DNA from: CAZESH01 sp964514665
GTDB lineage: Bacteria > Bacillota > Bacilli > Paenibacillales > KCTC-25726
NCBI GenBank assembly: GCA_964514665.1
Contig: CAZESH010000066.1
Span: 1 to 16,502, forward strand
Direction of reading: 5' to 3'
DNA: 16,502 nucleotides
Position numbers and translations under genes: made by a program. Below, piece by piece: positions 1 through 6,910 of this stretch. Within the stretch, counting starts at the first letter, position 1, and each line of letters begins with the position of its first letter. The notes under the pieces were generated by a model that was not told the origin of the DNA, searched no databases, and saw only the letters and a program-made list of their open reading frames with translations.

Positions 1-120
1 CCCGTAACGTTTAGACACCGGGAATCTGGCCGTGACTTGCAGGGCTTTGTCCATCGCGGCAAGCAGTTCATCTCCGTAGCCCGCACTTTATTCCATAAGT
101 GGAGGCATCCGGTATGCTGA
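1..120 (+). CDS. C-terminal fragment of an upstream protein (possibly a family 2 glycosyltransferase)
   Basis: Frame 1 is open from the window edge to a TGA at 118-120, giving a basic 39-residue tail that ends in a stretch rich in Lys, Arg and aromatics. The other two forward frames have early stops. The stop overlaps the start of the next gene (ATGCTGA, 114-120), the usual sign of translationally coupled genes. I cannot identify the family from the tail alone. A GT2-type glycosyltransferase is a guess based on my memory of gene order in Paenibacillus, where such a gene often precedes a MraY-like gene. The reading frame is fairly credible because of the overlap; the function is not supported by sequence. 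Confidence 0.4.
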   Translation, partial: PVTFRHRESGRDLQGFVHRGKQFISVARTLFHKWRHPVC

Positions 121-983
121 TCGGCTTCGCGACAGGCTTGCTGTATCTTGGTTTTTCCGGATGGCTGCTGCGTCCGGTTTTTCAATTTTTGCGGCTTCAC
201 GGCGTAACCGCGGCCAATTACCGCAAGAAAGAAATTCCGTCTGCGATGGGAATCTATCTGTGGCTGCTGCTGTTTGTCTATCATTTTTTGTCGGCTTTGG
301 TTTCGATGCTCGGATCGGCAAGGCCGGACGGTTTGTTTCTTGGCTTCGGCATGTTGGGGCGTGCGGTTCTGCCTCATTCGCTCTTCTTTGCGGCCGCAAC
401 CGCCGTATTCGTCGCCGGTTGGATAGACGATTCTTTGGGCGACAAGCGGGTCAAGGGATTGAAGGGACATATCGGGATATGGCTGAAAAACCGCACCTTC
501 ACGACCGGGCTTTTCAAGCTGACCGTCATTGTGATGAGCGCAATATGGCTTGTCTCCTCGCTTTCCGGCGGTTTTGCAGAGAAGGCGGTGTCGGTGCTTC
601 TGATTGCCTTGATGACCAATACGCTCAACCTGCTCGATCTTCGTCCGGGAAGAACGATCAAGGCTTTTTTTCTGCTGCTCATTCTGCTTGCGGCTGTGGG
701 AGTCAGCTTGGTATGGATCGGTTATCTGATCCCTTTTATTTGCGGAGCGCTGTTTTTACTGCCCGTCGATCTCAGAGCCGATGCCATGCTGGGGGATACG
801 GGCGCCAATTTGCTGGGATTTGCTGCAGGTTCCGCCTTCGCTCTTGCCTCGCCGTTATGGGCGAACATCGCCGCAGCGCTTGTTCTTTCCCTGCTGCATT
901 GGATCGCCGAGCGGCGCTCGCTCACTGAATTGATCGAAAAAAACCGCTGGATTTCTTGGCTTGACCGGCTTGGCCGTACTTGA
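114..983 (+). CDS. MraY/WecA-like (GT4 family) membrane sugar-phosphate transferase paralogue
   Basis: This 289-aa polytopic membrane protein belongs to the polyprenyl-phosphate N-acetylhexosamine-1-phosphate transferase superfamily (MraY, WecA, TagO). These enzymes move a sugar-1-phosphate from a UDP-sugar to undecaprenyl phosphate. Seen in the sequence: a cytoplasmic-loop motif near residues 30-45 (GVTAANYRKKEIPSAMG), the paired aspartates D105-D106 in the WIDDSLGD motif, an NLLDLRPGR segment at 172-180, and MLGDTGANLLG at 225-235, which resembles the GD(S/T)GA motif of the family. Several hydrophobic segments run between them. It is shorter than true MraY (about 320 aa) and the motifs are not those of housekeeping MraY, so it is a paralogue of unknown substrate. 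The ATG at 114 is chosen over the GTG at 99 because GGAGG at 101-105 sits 8 nt before it and would lie inside the longer reading. It overlaps the preceding stop codon. Confidence 0.8.
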   Translation: MLIGFATGLLYLGFSGWLLRPVFQFLRLHGVTAANYRKKEIPSAMGIYLWLLLFVYHFLSALVSMLGSARPDGLFLGFGMLGRAVLPHSLFFAAATAVFVAGWIDDSLGDKRVKGLKGHIGIWLKNRTFTTGLFKLTVIVMSAIWLVSSLSGGFAEKAVSVLLIALMTNTLNLLDLRPGRTIKAFFLLLILLAAVGVSLVWIGYLIPFICGALFLLPVDLRADAMLGDTGANLLGFAAGSAFALASPLWANIAAALVLSLLHWIAERRSLTELIEKNRWISWLDRLGRT

Positions 984-994
984 CGAGGCATGTG

Positions 995-1249
995 TCAGCT
1001 TCGCTTTTTTTGCTTGAACCGGGAAGCTACATAGTTTCGTTTGCGATCCCTGAAGAAAATCCATCCCCCGATAAAAGCCACACCGGCGGCAAAAAGAATG
1101 ACCCCTGCAAGGAATTTCAGCCAAGGAAGAGGGTCCGGGCCGAGGGCAGCAAAGAAAGCCTCCTGCATTAACAAAAAACCATACGTTGCGGCAATTCCGG
1201 GAATGACCAGCAGCAGTACGGCGATCAATCTTGCTGCTATTAATCTCAT
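995..1249 (-). CDS. DUF2627 (YqzF-like) small membrane protein
   Basis: This 84-aa protein has two predicted transmembrane helices (about residues 5-27 and 42-65) and a strongly basic tail (RDRKRN onward). The pattern of an N-terminal MRLIAA helix, then LPWLKFLAGVILF, then GGWIFFRDRKRN matches the DUF2627 family, of which B. subtilis YqzF lies beside the bkd region. The function is unknown. The gene is convergent with the MraY-like gene, only 11 bp away, and divergent from lpdA. A GAGGA ribosome binding site lies about 10 nt upstream of the ATG. The same neighbourhood in Bacillus supports the assignment. Confidence 0.85.
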   Translation of the reverse strand: MRLIAARLIAVLLLVIPGIAATYGFLLMQEAFFAALGPDPLPWLKFLAGVILFAAGVAFIGGWIFFRDRKRNYVASRFKQKKRS

Positions 1250-1315
1250 TTGGCAATCCGTCCTCTACGGTAGAATGAAGCGTTCGTCCAGATGCTTGAC
1301 CGCTTACGGGTAATT

Positions 1316-1344
1316 ATTATACCCTTTCGGCGTGAGGTTTTGAA
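1316..1344 (-). promoter_or_regulatory. Candidate sigma-A promoter for the DUF2627 gene
   Basis: On the minus strand TTCAAA (complement of 1339-1344) and a perfect TATAAT (complement of 1316-1321) are separated by exactly 17 bp, about 65 bp upstream of the DUF2627 start. A short inverted repeat GGGTA/TACCC (1308-1312, 1320-1324) overlaps the -10 and could be an operator. This is sequence matching only. Confidence 0.45.
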
Positions 1345-1447
1345 TAGGGTCAACGGTTTTTCACGATATCCCCTATATTTCCGGTGGCGAAAAAGGTTAA
1401 AATAAAAGAGAAATGCCAATTCGCGACGAAGCGTACATATTAGGAAG

Positions 1448-1453
1448 TATAAT
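1448..1453 (+). promoter_or_regulatory. Candidate -10 box for lpdA
   Basis: A perfect TATAAT lies 34 bp upstream of the lpdA ATG, giving a plausible short leader. No convincing -35 hexamer sits at 16-18 bp spacing, so an activator-dependent or different promoter is possible. I looked for a sigma-54 -24/-12 pair, as at the B. subtilis bkd operon, and found none. Confidence 0.3.
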
Positions 1454-1487
1454 CGGAATGATTTTCAAGATCGGGAGGACGAAGCAT

Positions 1488-2909
1488 ATGACAAAGCATT
1501 ACGACGTGGTCGTATTAGGCGGCGGGATCGGCGGTTATACCGCAGCGATCCGCGCCGCGCAGCTGGGCAAGACGGCTGCAGTAGTGGAAAAGGACAAGCT
1601 GGGCGGAACCTGTCTGCACCGCGGCTGCATCCCGAGCAAGGCGCTGCTTAGAAGCGCGGAGCTGTTTCAAACGATGAAGACAAGCTCCGAATTCGGAATT
1701 GAAACGGATTCGGTATCGCTGAATTTCCGCAAGGTCCAGGAACGCAAGCATGCCGTTGTGGAGCAGCTGCATAAAGGTCTGGGCTTTTTAATGAAGAAAA
1801 ATAAAATCGATGTGTTTCGGGGGACAGGAAGGATTATCGGACCTTCGATTTTTTCGCCGCGCGGCGGTACAGTCAGCGTCGAGCTGGAAGACGGGGAAAT
1901 CGAAAACCTGGTGCCCGAGCATCTGATCCTGGCCACCGGCTCGAGACCCCGATCGCTGCCCGGTTTGGAAGCGGACGGAGTCCATATTTGGACAAGCGAC
2001 GAAGCCCTGCAAATGGACGAGCTGCCCCAATCGATCGTGATCGTGGGCGGGGGCGTGATTGGTGTGGAATGGGCTTCCATGCTCAGCGACTTCGGCGTCG
2101 AGGTTACCGTCGTGGAGATGGCGCCGAATCTGGCGCCGACCGAAGATAAGGAAGTTTCCCGAGAGCTGGAAAGATTGTTCAAAAAACGAAAAATCCGCCT
2201 GCTTACCGGGGCCAAGCTACTGACGGACACGCTAAAAACCGGCGAGAGCGGCGTCTATGTGCAGGTTGAGCATAAAGGCGAAAAGATTGTGCTGGAGGCT
2301 GAAAAAATGCTCGTTTCCGTAGGCAGACAAGCCAATGTTGCGGAAATCGGGCTGGAAAATACGGAAATCAAATTGGAAAATGGCGTGATTAAGGTAAAGG
2401 AGACGATGCAAACCTCGGAATCGCACATTTATGCGGTAGGCGATGTCAATGGAGGCATGCAGCTGGCCCACGTCGCAGCCCACGAGGGGATCATTGCGGC
2501 GGAGCATCTGGCCGGCGGAGAAATATCCGCTTATCCCCAGCATATGACGCCCCGCTGTATCTATACCCGTCCGGAAATCGCCAGCGTCGGACTGACCGAG
2601 GAACAGGCGAAGGAGAAGGGACTAACGGTGAAAAGCGGCAAATTTTCCTTCAAAGCGCTCGGCAAAGCAATGATCTTCGGGGAATCCGACGGCTTCGTCA
2701 AGGTGATCGCCGATGCCGATACCAACGATCTGCTTGGCGTGCATATGATCGGACCGCATGTGACCGACTTGATTTCCGAAGCGGCGCTTGCGCAAATTCT
2801 TGATGCTACGCCATGGGAAATCGGACAGACGATTCATCCCCATCCAAGCTTATCGGAGGCGATCGGAGAGGCGATGCTTGCCGTGGACGGCAAAGCGGTC
2901 GGGATGTAA
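1488..2909 (+). CDS. lpdA: Dihydrolipoyl dehydrogenase (E3 of branched-chain 2-oxoacid dehydrogenase)
   Basis: This 473-aa flavoprotein reoxidises the dihydrolipoyl group of the E2 subunit, passing electrons through a disulfide and FAD to NAD+. Seen: an N-terminal FAD-binding GGGIGG (residues 11-16), the redox-active pair C42/C47 in GGTCLHRGCIPSK, the NAD-binding GGGVIG motif in the central domain, the second FAD contact AVGD followed by LAHVAAHEG, and the C-terminal HPHPSLSEAIGE carrying the catalytic His-Glu pair. Length is normal for the family. The ATG at 1488 is chosen because GGGAGGA (1473-1479) lies 8 nt upstream; the open frame extends back to 1413 without a site. The next three genes encode E1 and E2, so this E3 most likely serves that complex (LpdV role), though E3 can be shared with other complexes. 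Confidence 0.95.
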   Translation: MTKHYDVVVLGGGIGGYTAAIRAAQLGKTAAVVEKDKLGGTCLHRGCIPSKALLRSAELFQTMKTSSEFGIETDSVSLNFRKVQERKHAVVEQLHKGLGFLMKKNKIDVFRGTGRIIGPSIFSPRGGTVSVELEDGEIENLVPEHLILATGSRPRSLPGLEADGVHIWTSDEALQMDELPQSIVIVGGGVIGVEWASMLSDFGVEVTVVEMAPNLAPTEDKEVSRELERLFKKRKIRLLTGAKLLTDTLKTGESGVYVQVEHKGEKIVLEAEKMLVSVGRQANVAEIGLENTEIKLENGVIKVKETMQTSESHIYAVGDVNGGMQLAHVAAHEGIIAAEHLAGGEISAYPQHMTPRCIYTRPEIASVGLTEEQAKEKGLTVKSGKFSFKALGKAMIFGESDGFVKVIADADTNDLLGVHMIGPHVTDLISEAALAQILDATPWEIGQTIHPHPSLSEAIGEAMLAVDGKAVGM

Positions 2910-2963
2910 GGAAAAAAAGGGATTTATCATTTTCCTTTTTTAACGCTAGGTAGTATAATAGTT

Positions 2964-2992
2964 TTAACCAACTCTTAGTACCTGGTTATAAT
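2964..2992 (+). promoter_or_regulatory. Candidate sigma-A promoter upstream of E1 alpha
   Basis: TTAACC (2964-2969) and a perfect TATAAT (2987-2992) are separated by 17 bp, upstream of the E1 alpha ribosome binding site. A second TATAAT at 2954-2959 lacks a good -35. The arrangement suggests the E1/E2 genes can be transcribed separately from lpdA. Confidence 0.5.
2975..2991 (+). promoter_or_regulatory. FapR-box-like operator
   Basis: TTAGTACCTGGTTATAA resembles the inverted-repeat operator of FapR, the malonyl-CoA-sensing repressor of fatty-acid synthesis genes in Bacillales (as I recall it, near TTAGTACCTGATACTAA). The left half-site TTAGTACC is intact and the right half GGTTATAA matches 6 of 8 positions of its mirror. 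It covers the -10 of the candidate promoter, the position expected of a repressor site. FapR itself is not in this window. Confidence 0.6.
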
Positions 2993-3015
2993 TTTAATTA
3001 AAGGAGGATGTTCTC

Positions 3016-4050
3016 ATGATCAATGAAGCTCCTACAAGCCAGGAAATGAAGCATAGACAGCTTGGATTAAGCGATCAACGATTGATTGAAATGTATACAG
3101 TGATGGTGACTGCGCGCAAATTCGACGAACGCGGGCATGTGCTGCAGCGTGCGGGCAAAATCCCGTTTCACGTTTCCGGATTCGGACAGGAAACCGGGCA
3201 GGTGGCCGCCGCATTCGCTTTTGAGCGGGAAACGGATTATTTTTTGCCGTATTATCGCGATTACGGTTTTGTCCTGAGCGTCGGCATGACTTTGCAGGAT
3301 TTGATGCTTTCGGCTTTTGCCAAGGCCGAGGACCCGAGCAGCGGAGGCAGGCAGATGCCCGGCCATTTCGGCTATAAGAAGCTGAATATCGTCACCGCCT
3401 CAAGTCCCGTATCGACACAAGTCCCCCATGCGGCGGGAATCGCCTATGCGGGGAAAATCAAAAAGCAGCGTTTTGCCGTTTTCGTATCTTATGGAGAGGG
3501 CTCCAGCAATCAGGGCGATGTGCATGAGGGTATGAATTTTGCCGGTGTACATAAGCTTCCGGTGATCTTTTTTTGCGAGAACAACCAATATGCGATTTCC
3601 ACGCCATATGCCAAGCAGGTCGGAACCGCGCGAATTGCCGATCGCGCAATCGGCTATGGATTTCCCGGCATTCGCGTGGACGGCAACGACGCGCTTGAAG
3701 TATACCGCGTGGTCAAGGAAGCGCGTGAAAGGGCGATGAGAGGGGAAGGTGCGACTTTGATCGAGGCGATGATGTACCGGATCGCTCCGCATTCCACATC
3801 CGACGATGATATGCTCTACAGAAGCAAGGAAGAAGTGGAAGAGAACAAAGCAAAGGACGGCATTCCCAAACTCAAGAATTATATGATCGAATGCGGGATC
3901 TGGAGTGAGCGCCAGGAAGAAGAACTTCACGACGAGCTGCAGCAAAAAATTCAGCAAGCTACCCAATATGCCGATAAAGCGCCTTATCCCGAACCGGAAG
4001 AGACCTTGAAGCATGTATACGGGGATCAAGCGGAGGGGGAAAGGCCGTGA
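3016..4050 (+). CDS. bkdAA: Branched-chain 2-oxoacid dehydrogenase E1 component, alpha subunit
   Basis: This 344-aa thiamine-diphosphate-dependent subunit, with the beta subunit, decarboxylates the 2-oxoacids of Val, Leu and Ile and transfers the acyl group to the E2 lipoyl arm. Seen: the TPP/Mg motif running from GEG (160-162) to NN (189-190), the RDYGF segment near 81-85, and the HSTSDDD loop at 259-265, equivalent to the regulated phosphorylation loop of mitochondrial enzymes. The sequence resembles the branched-chain rather than the pyruvate enzyme. AAAGGAGG about 8 nt before the ATG fixes the start. It overlaps the E1 beta gene by 4 nt (GTGA). A FapR-like operator and promoter lie just upstream. 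The products feed branched-chain fatty-acid primers. Confidence 0.92.
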   Translation: MINEAPTSQEMKHRQLGLSDQRLIEMYTVMVTARKFDERGHVLQRAGKIPFHVSGFGQETGQVAAAFAFERETDYFLPYYRDYGFVLSVGMTLQDLMLSAFAKAEDPSSGGRQMPGHFGYKKLNIVTASSPVSTQVPHAAGIAYAGKIKKQRFAVFVSYGEGSSNQGDVHEGMNFAGVHKLPVIFFCENNQYAISTPYAKQVGTARIADRAIGYGFPGIRVDGNDALEVYRVVKEARERAMRGEGATLIEAMMYRIAPHSTSDDDMLYRSKEEVEENKAKDGIPKLKNYMIECGIWSERQEEELHDELQQKIQQATQYADKAPYPEPEETLKHVYGDQAEGERP

Positions 4051-5033
4051 CGGTAATCAAATATATAGATGCGATTGTGTCGGCAATGCGCGAGGAAATG
4101 GAGCGGGACGACAATGTGTTTGTGCTTGGCGAAGATGTCGGCGTGCGCGGAGGCGTTCTGAATACGACCAAAGGGCTGCAGCAGCAATTTGGCGAGCTGC
4201 GCGTACTGGACACGCCGCTGGCCGAGTCCAGTATTGTCGGCGTCGCCATCGGGGCTGCGATGTACGGGCTTCGGCCGGTCGCGGAAATGCAGTTTGCGGA
4301 TTTTATTTTTCCGGCTACCAATCAGATCATCAGCGAAGCGGCCAAAATCCGCTACCGCTCCAACAACGATTGGCACTGCCCGCTTGTCGTGCGCGCTCCT
4401 TATGGAGCTACAGGCGGCGGGGCTTTGTATCATTCCCAGTGTCCGGAATCGGTGTTTTTCGGCACGCCCGGATTGAAAATCGTTGCGCCCTCAACGCCTT
4501 ATGACGCCAAAGGGCTGCTTAAGGCAGCGATCCGTGATGACGATCCGGTGCTCTATTTTGAGCATAAAAAATGCTATTTGTCGCAAATGCAGGACGTGCC
4601 GGACGACGATTTCATCGTGCCGATCGGCAAGGCCGACGTCAAACGCGAAGGCGGGGACTTGACTGTGATCAGCTACGGACTGACCGTGCACTTTGCCCTG
4701 CAGGCCGCCGAGGAGCTGCAGCAAGAAGAGGGGATTTCCGCCCATGTCTTGGATCTGCGCACGCTGCAGCCGCTGGATAAAGAAGCGGTGCTGCAGGCTG
4801 CCGCCAAAACGGGCAAGGTGCTGATCGTGCACGAGGACAATAAAACCGGGGGAGTCGGCGCCGAGGTGGCGGCGATTATCGCCGAGGAGCTGCTTTACGA
4901 ATTGGATGCGCCGGTGATGCGGCTGTGTCCGCCGGACGTTCCGGCCGTTGGGATGAATCCTTCGATGGAGCGGTTCTACCTGCTGAACAAAGACAAGGTG
5001 AAGGCGGAAATGAAGAAGCTTGCGCTTTATTGA
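4047..5033 (+). CDS. bkdAB: Branched-chain 2-oxoacid dehydrogenase E1 component, beta subunit
   Basis: This 328-aa transketolase-like subunit pairs with E1 alpha to form the heterotetrameric decarboxylase. Typical landmarks are visible: an N-terminal ALRE-like opening with VFVLGEDVG, the RVLDTPLAESSIVG segment, PVAEMQFADF, a glycine-rich GATGGGALYHSQ loop, and a C-terminal transketolase domain with VHEDNKTGGVGAEV and PDVPAVG. The length is normal. It starts with GTG, overlapping the E1 alpha stop as GTGA, so translation is probably coupled; GGAGGGGGAAAGG just upstream can serve as the binding site. It is followed by a structured 103-bp gap before E2. Confidence 0.93.
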   Translation: MTVIKYIDAIVSAMREEMERDDNVFVLGEDVGVRGGVLNTTKGLQQQFGELRVLDTPLAESSIVGVAIGAAMYGLRPVAEMQFADFIFPATNQIISEAAKIRYRSNNDWHCPLVVRAPYGATGGGALYHSQCPESVFFGTPGLKIVAPSTPYDAKGLLKAAIRDDDPVLYFEHKKCYLSQMQDVPDDDFIVPIGKADVKREGGDLTVISYGLTVHFALQAAEELQQEEGISAHVLDLRTLQPLDKEAVLQAAAKTGKVLIVHEDNKTGGVGAEVAAIIAEELLYELDAPVMRLCPPDVPAVGMNPSMERFYLLNKDKVKAEMKKLALY

Positions 5034-5068
5034 CGATAGCGGCGTTTTCAGGCTCATTTCGTAATCCA

Positions 5069-5118
5069 TTCCCGCAGGAGCCGGGGAGCGGCAGCAGCCG
5101 CGCTTTTCTTCGCGGGAA
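5069..5118 (+). other. Nested hairpins in the E1 beta-E2 gap (possible attenuator or processing site)
   Basis: An inner GCGGC-AGCA-GCCGC stem (5088-5101) followed by GCTTTTCTT resembles a weak terminator. It is enclosed by a 7-bp outer stem TTCCCGC/GCGGGAA (5069-5075, 5112-5118). The E2 ribosome binding site GGGAGG starts 7 nt after the outer stem. The structure could adjust E2 expression relative to E1. Confidence 0.4.
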
Positions 5119-5136
5119 AGATTTGGGAGGTTTCAG

Positions 5137-6450
5137 ATGAAAGGAACGAGAACGATTGGAACGGAAGTCACCGTCCCTCACCTTGCCGAGAGCCTGGTCA
5201 GCGCCACGATCGGCAAATGGCTGGTCAAGCCGGGAGATACGGTGCAGCAGTACGATGTGATCTGCGAGCTGATCACGGAAAAGGTCAATACCGACATGCC
5301 GTCGCCTGTCGAAGGCGTGGTCAAGCAGCTGGTCGCCGCAGAGGGCGAAACCGTGGAAGTCGGCGGTGTGATTTGCATTATCGAGGAGCCGGGTCAAGCG
5401 CAATCGGCCGAGAGCGCGCAAGCCGGGAACGCAGAGCCTTCAGCGCACGATGCCGCTCCGGCAGCGGATCAAAGCATGCGGCACCGCTATTCGCCGGCCG
5501 TACAGCGGCTGGCGGCGGAGCATCGAATCGATTTGCAGCGCGTGACAGGCACGGGCTTGGGCGGAAGAATCACCCGCAAAGATGTGTTGGAGATCGCGGC
5601 AAACGGCGGCCAGAAGCCGGATGAGCGCAAGCCGCAAAGCGCCGGCTCCGCAAGCGAGGAACGGGCAGAAAAGCTGCCGGTTCGTTCGACCGGTCTGCAC
5701 TTGTCGGAAAGTCCGCGCATTCCGCAAATCGAAGTCAACGAAGCGCATAACCGCGGGGAATATTTTATTGATGTGACGCCGATCCGCAACTTGATTGCCA
5801 CCCGGATGAGGCAAAGCGTGTCGGAGATTCCCCATGCTTGGACCATGATCGAAGTCGACGTGACGAATCTGGTCGTGCTGCGCAATAAGCTGAAGGACGA
5901 ATTCAAGCAAAAAGAAGGCATCAACCTGACCTATCTGGCTTTTATGCTCAAAGCTGTGGTCAATGCGATCAAGGATTATCCGATCATCAATTCGGTTTGG
6001 GCGGTCGACAACATCATCGTCAAGCGCGACATCAACATTTCGCTTGCCGTCGGCACCGAGGATTCCGTGATCACGCCTGTAATCAAAAAGGCCGATCAAA
6101 AGAACATCGCCGGGCTTGCCCGCGAGATCGACGGGCTTTCCCGCAGGGCGCGCAGCGGACAGCTGAAGCTCGATGAACTGCAGGGCGGAACGATCACCGT
6201 GAACAACACCGGCTCCTTCGGCTCGATTCTTTCTTATCCCATCATCAATTATCCGCAGGCAGTCAATCTCACCTTTGAATCGATCGTCAAACGACCGGTT
6301 GTGATTCAAGATATGATCGCGGTACGCTCCATGGTCAACATCTGCCTGTCGCTCGATCACCGCATTTTGGACGGCGTCATCTGCGGAAGGTTCCTGCAGC
6401 GCATCAAGGAAAATCTAGAAGCATACGGTCCGGATACACGGCTCTATTAA
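5137..6450 (+). CDS. bkdB: Branched-chain 2-oxoacid dehydrogenase E2 component (lipoamide acyltransferase)
   Basis: This 437-aa core subunit takes the acyl group from E1 onto its swinging lipoyl arm and transfers it to CoA, yielding isobutyryl-, isovaleryl- or 2-methylbutyryl-CoA. Domains in order: one lipoyl domain (about 8-84) with the modified lysine K49 in ITEKVNTD; an Ala/Pro/Gln-rich linker; a peripheral subunit-binding domain (about 117-155, YSPAVQRLAAEH and GLGGRITRKDVL); a second linker; and the 2-oxoacid dehydrogenase acyltransferase domain (about 210-435) with catalytic SLDHRILDG, H408 and D412. The start is fixed by GGGAGG 6 nt upstream. It is the last gene of the cluster and is followed by a strong terminator. 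The family is certain; the branched-chain specificity is inferred from the whole cluster. Confidence 0.93.
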   Translation: MKGTRTIGTEVTVPHLAESLVSATIGKWLVKPGDTVQQYDVICELITEKVNTDMPSPVEGVVKQLVAAEGETVEVGGVICIIEEPGQAQSAESAQAGNAEPSAHDAAPAADQSMRHRYSPAVQRLAAEHRIDLQRVTGTGLGGRITRKDVLEIAANGGQKPDERKPQSAGSASEERAEKLPVRSTGLHLSESPRIPQIEVNEAHNRGEYFIDVTPIRNLIATRMRQSVSEIPHAWTMIEVDVTNLVVLRNKLKDEFKQKEGINLTYLAFMLKAVVNAIKDYPIINSVWAVDNIIVKRDINISLAVGTEDSVITPVIKKADQKNIAGLAREIDGLSRRARSGQLKLDELQGGTITVNNTGSFGSILSYPIINYPQAVNLTFESIVKRPVVIQDMIAVRSMVNICLSLDHRILDGVICGRFLQRIKENLEAYGPDTRLY

Positions 6451-6476
6451 GCTTTTCTCTTAACGAATTTGACTGG

Positions 6477-6515
6477 AAACGGGGGCTTCGAAAGCTCTTC
6501 GAAACCCGTTTTTTT
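6477..6515 (+). terminator. Intrinsic terminator of the bkd operon
   Basis: AAACGGG (6477-6483) pairs with CCCGTTT (6505-6511), with further pairing between two TTCGAA blocks inside, followed by a run of seven T (6509-6515). It begins 26 bp after the E2 stop and closes the operon. Confidence 0.88.
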
Positions 6516-6910
6516 ATTGTAGATGTTCAAATTCTGTGCTGTTGAGGACTCAGTATCCTTTATTTTTGAAAAATGGCGCGATTACGCGAATGTACGGACA
6601 TACGGTACGCAAGACTTGTGAAAAGATGGTTTTTTCAAGATTAACGGATCTACGGAATCGTGAGCTGGTGCTCGACTGATAATAAATACCGTCTTATGGA
6701 GCCCGCCAGACCTCTTGTGAGGTCTGGCGGGTGTTTATGTGCGCCCGCTATGGGCGTTCAATCGCTATAGCTGCTTTTAAAATACCTTGACGTTTGGATA
6801 TCGTCCAGAACTTTGGGCTCAAGTAGGTTCGTGTTGCAATACGATCCATCGGGCTTACCGCCCCCAAACGGCTTCAAACGAGACAACCTGAACTGCTGAA
6901 AAGAGCTTCC
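6516..6910. other. Gene-free stretch between bkd and the glycosidase cassette
   Basis: I find no credible gene in these 395 bp. The part around 6540-6660 contains short AGGA/TCCT and tACGGa-rich motifs and looks like relic or interspersed-repeat sequence rather than a promoter. The one strong structure is the 13-bp hairpin at 6702-6731. A smaller CGCCC/GGGCG hairpin follows at about 6743-6756. No T-run terminator for the minus-strand GH43 gene is visible before the hairpin. Confidence 0.5.
6702..6731. terminator. Perfect 13-bp GC-rich hairpin, possible bidirectional terminator
   Basis: CCCGCCAGACCTC (6702-6714) and its exact complement GAGGTCTGGCGGG (6719-6731) enclose a TTGT loop. On the plus side TGTTTATGT follows; on the minus side there is no T-run. 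It lies about 180 bp beyond the GH43 stop and could stop read-through from both sides, but it lacks a canonical U tract. Confidence 0.4.

Noticed and set aside
161..928. 255-aa forward frame overlapping the MraY-like gene
   Set aside because: It is rich in Arg, Cys and Ser, has no ribosome binding site, and is a shadow of the membrane protein frame, which shows family motifs.
855..1256. 133-aa minus-strand frame over DUF2627
   Set aside because: It overlaps a recognised family gene in another frame and reads as low-quality Cys/Arg-rich sequence.
1381..1403. Possible sigma-54 promoter (TGGCGA...) upstream of lpdA
   Set aside because: The required GC at -12 is absent at the right spacing; only the GG half is present.
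1250..1487. T-box or other riboswitch before the bkd genes
   Set aside because: No T-box sequence, specifier stem or terminator/antiterminator pair is visible, and the leader after the candidate -10 would be only about 28 nt.
2905..2940. A/T-rich AAAAAAGG...CCTTTTTT pairing after lpdA as a terminator
   Set aside because: The stem is almost all A-T with a long loop; at most a weak pause, and transcription into E1 alpha may continue.
6748..6849. 33-aa minus-strand frame beginning MDRIATRTYL
   Set aside because: Only a weak G-rich stretch precedes it and it has no recognisable pattern or neighbour relation.
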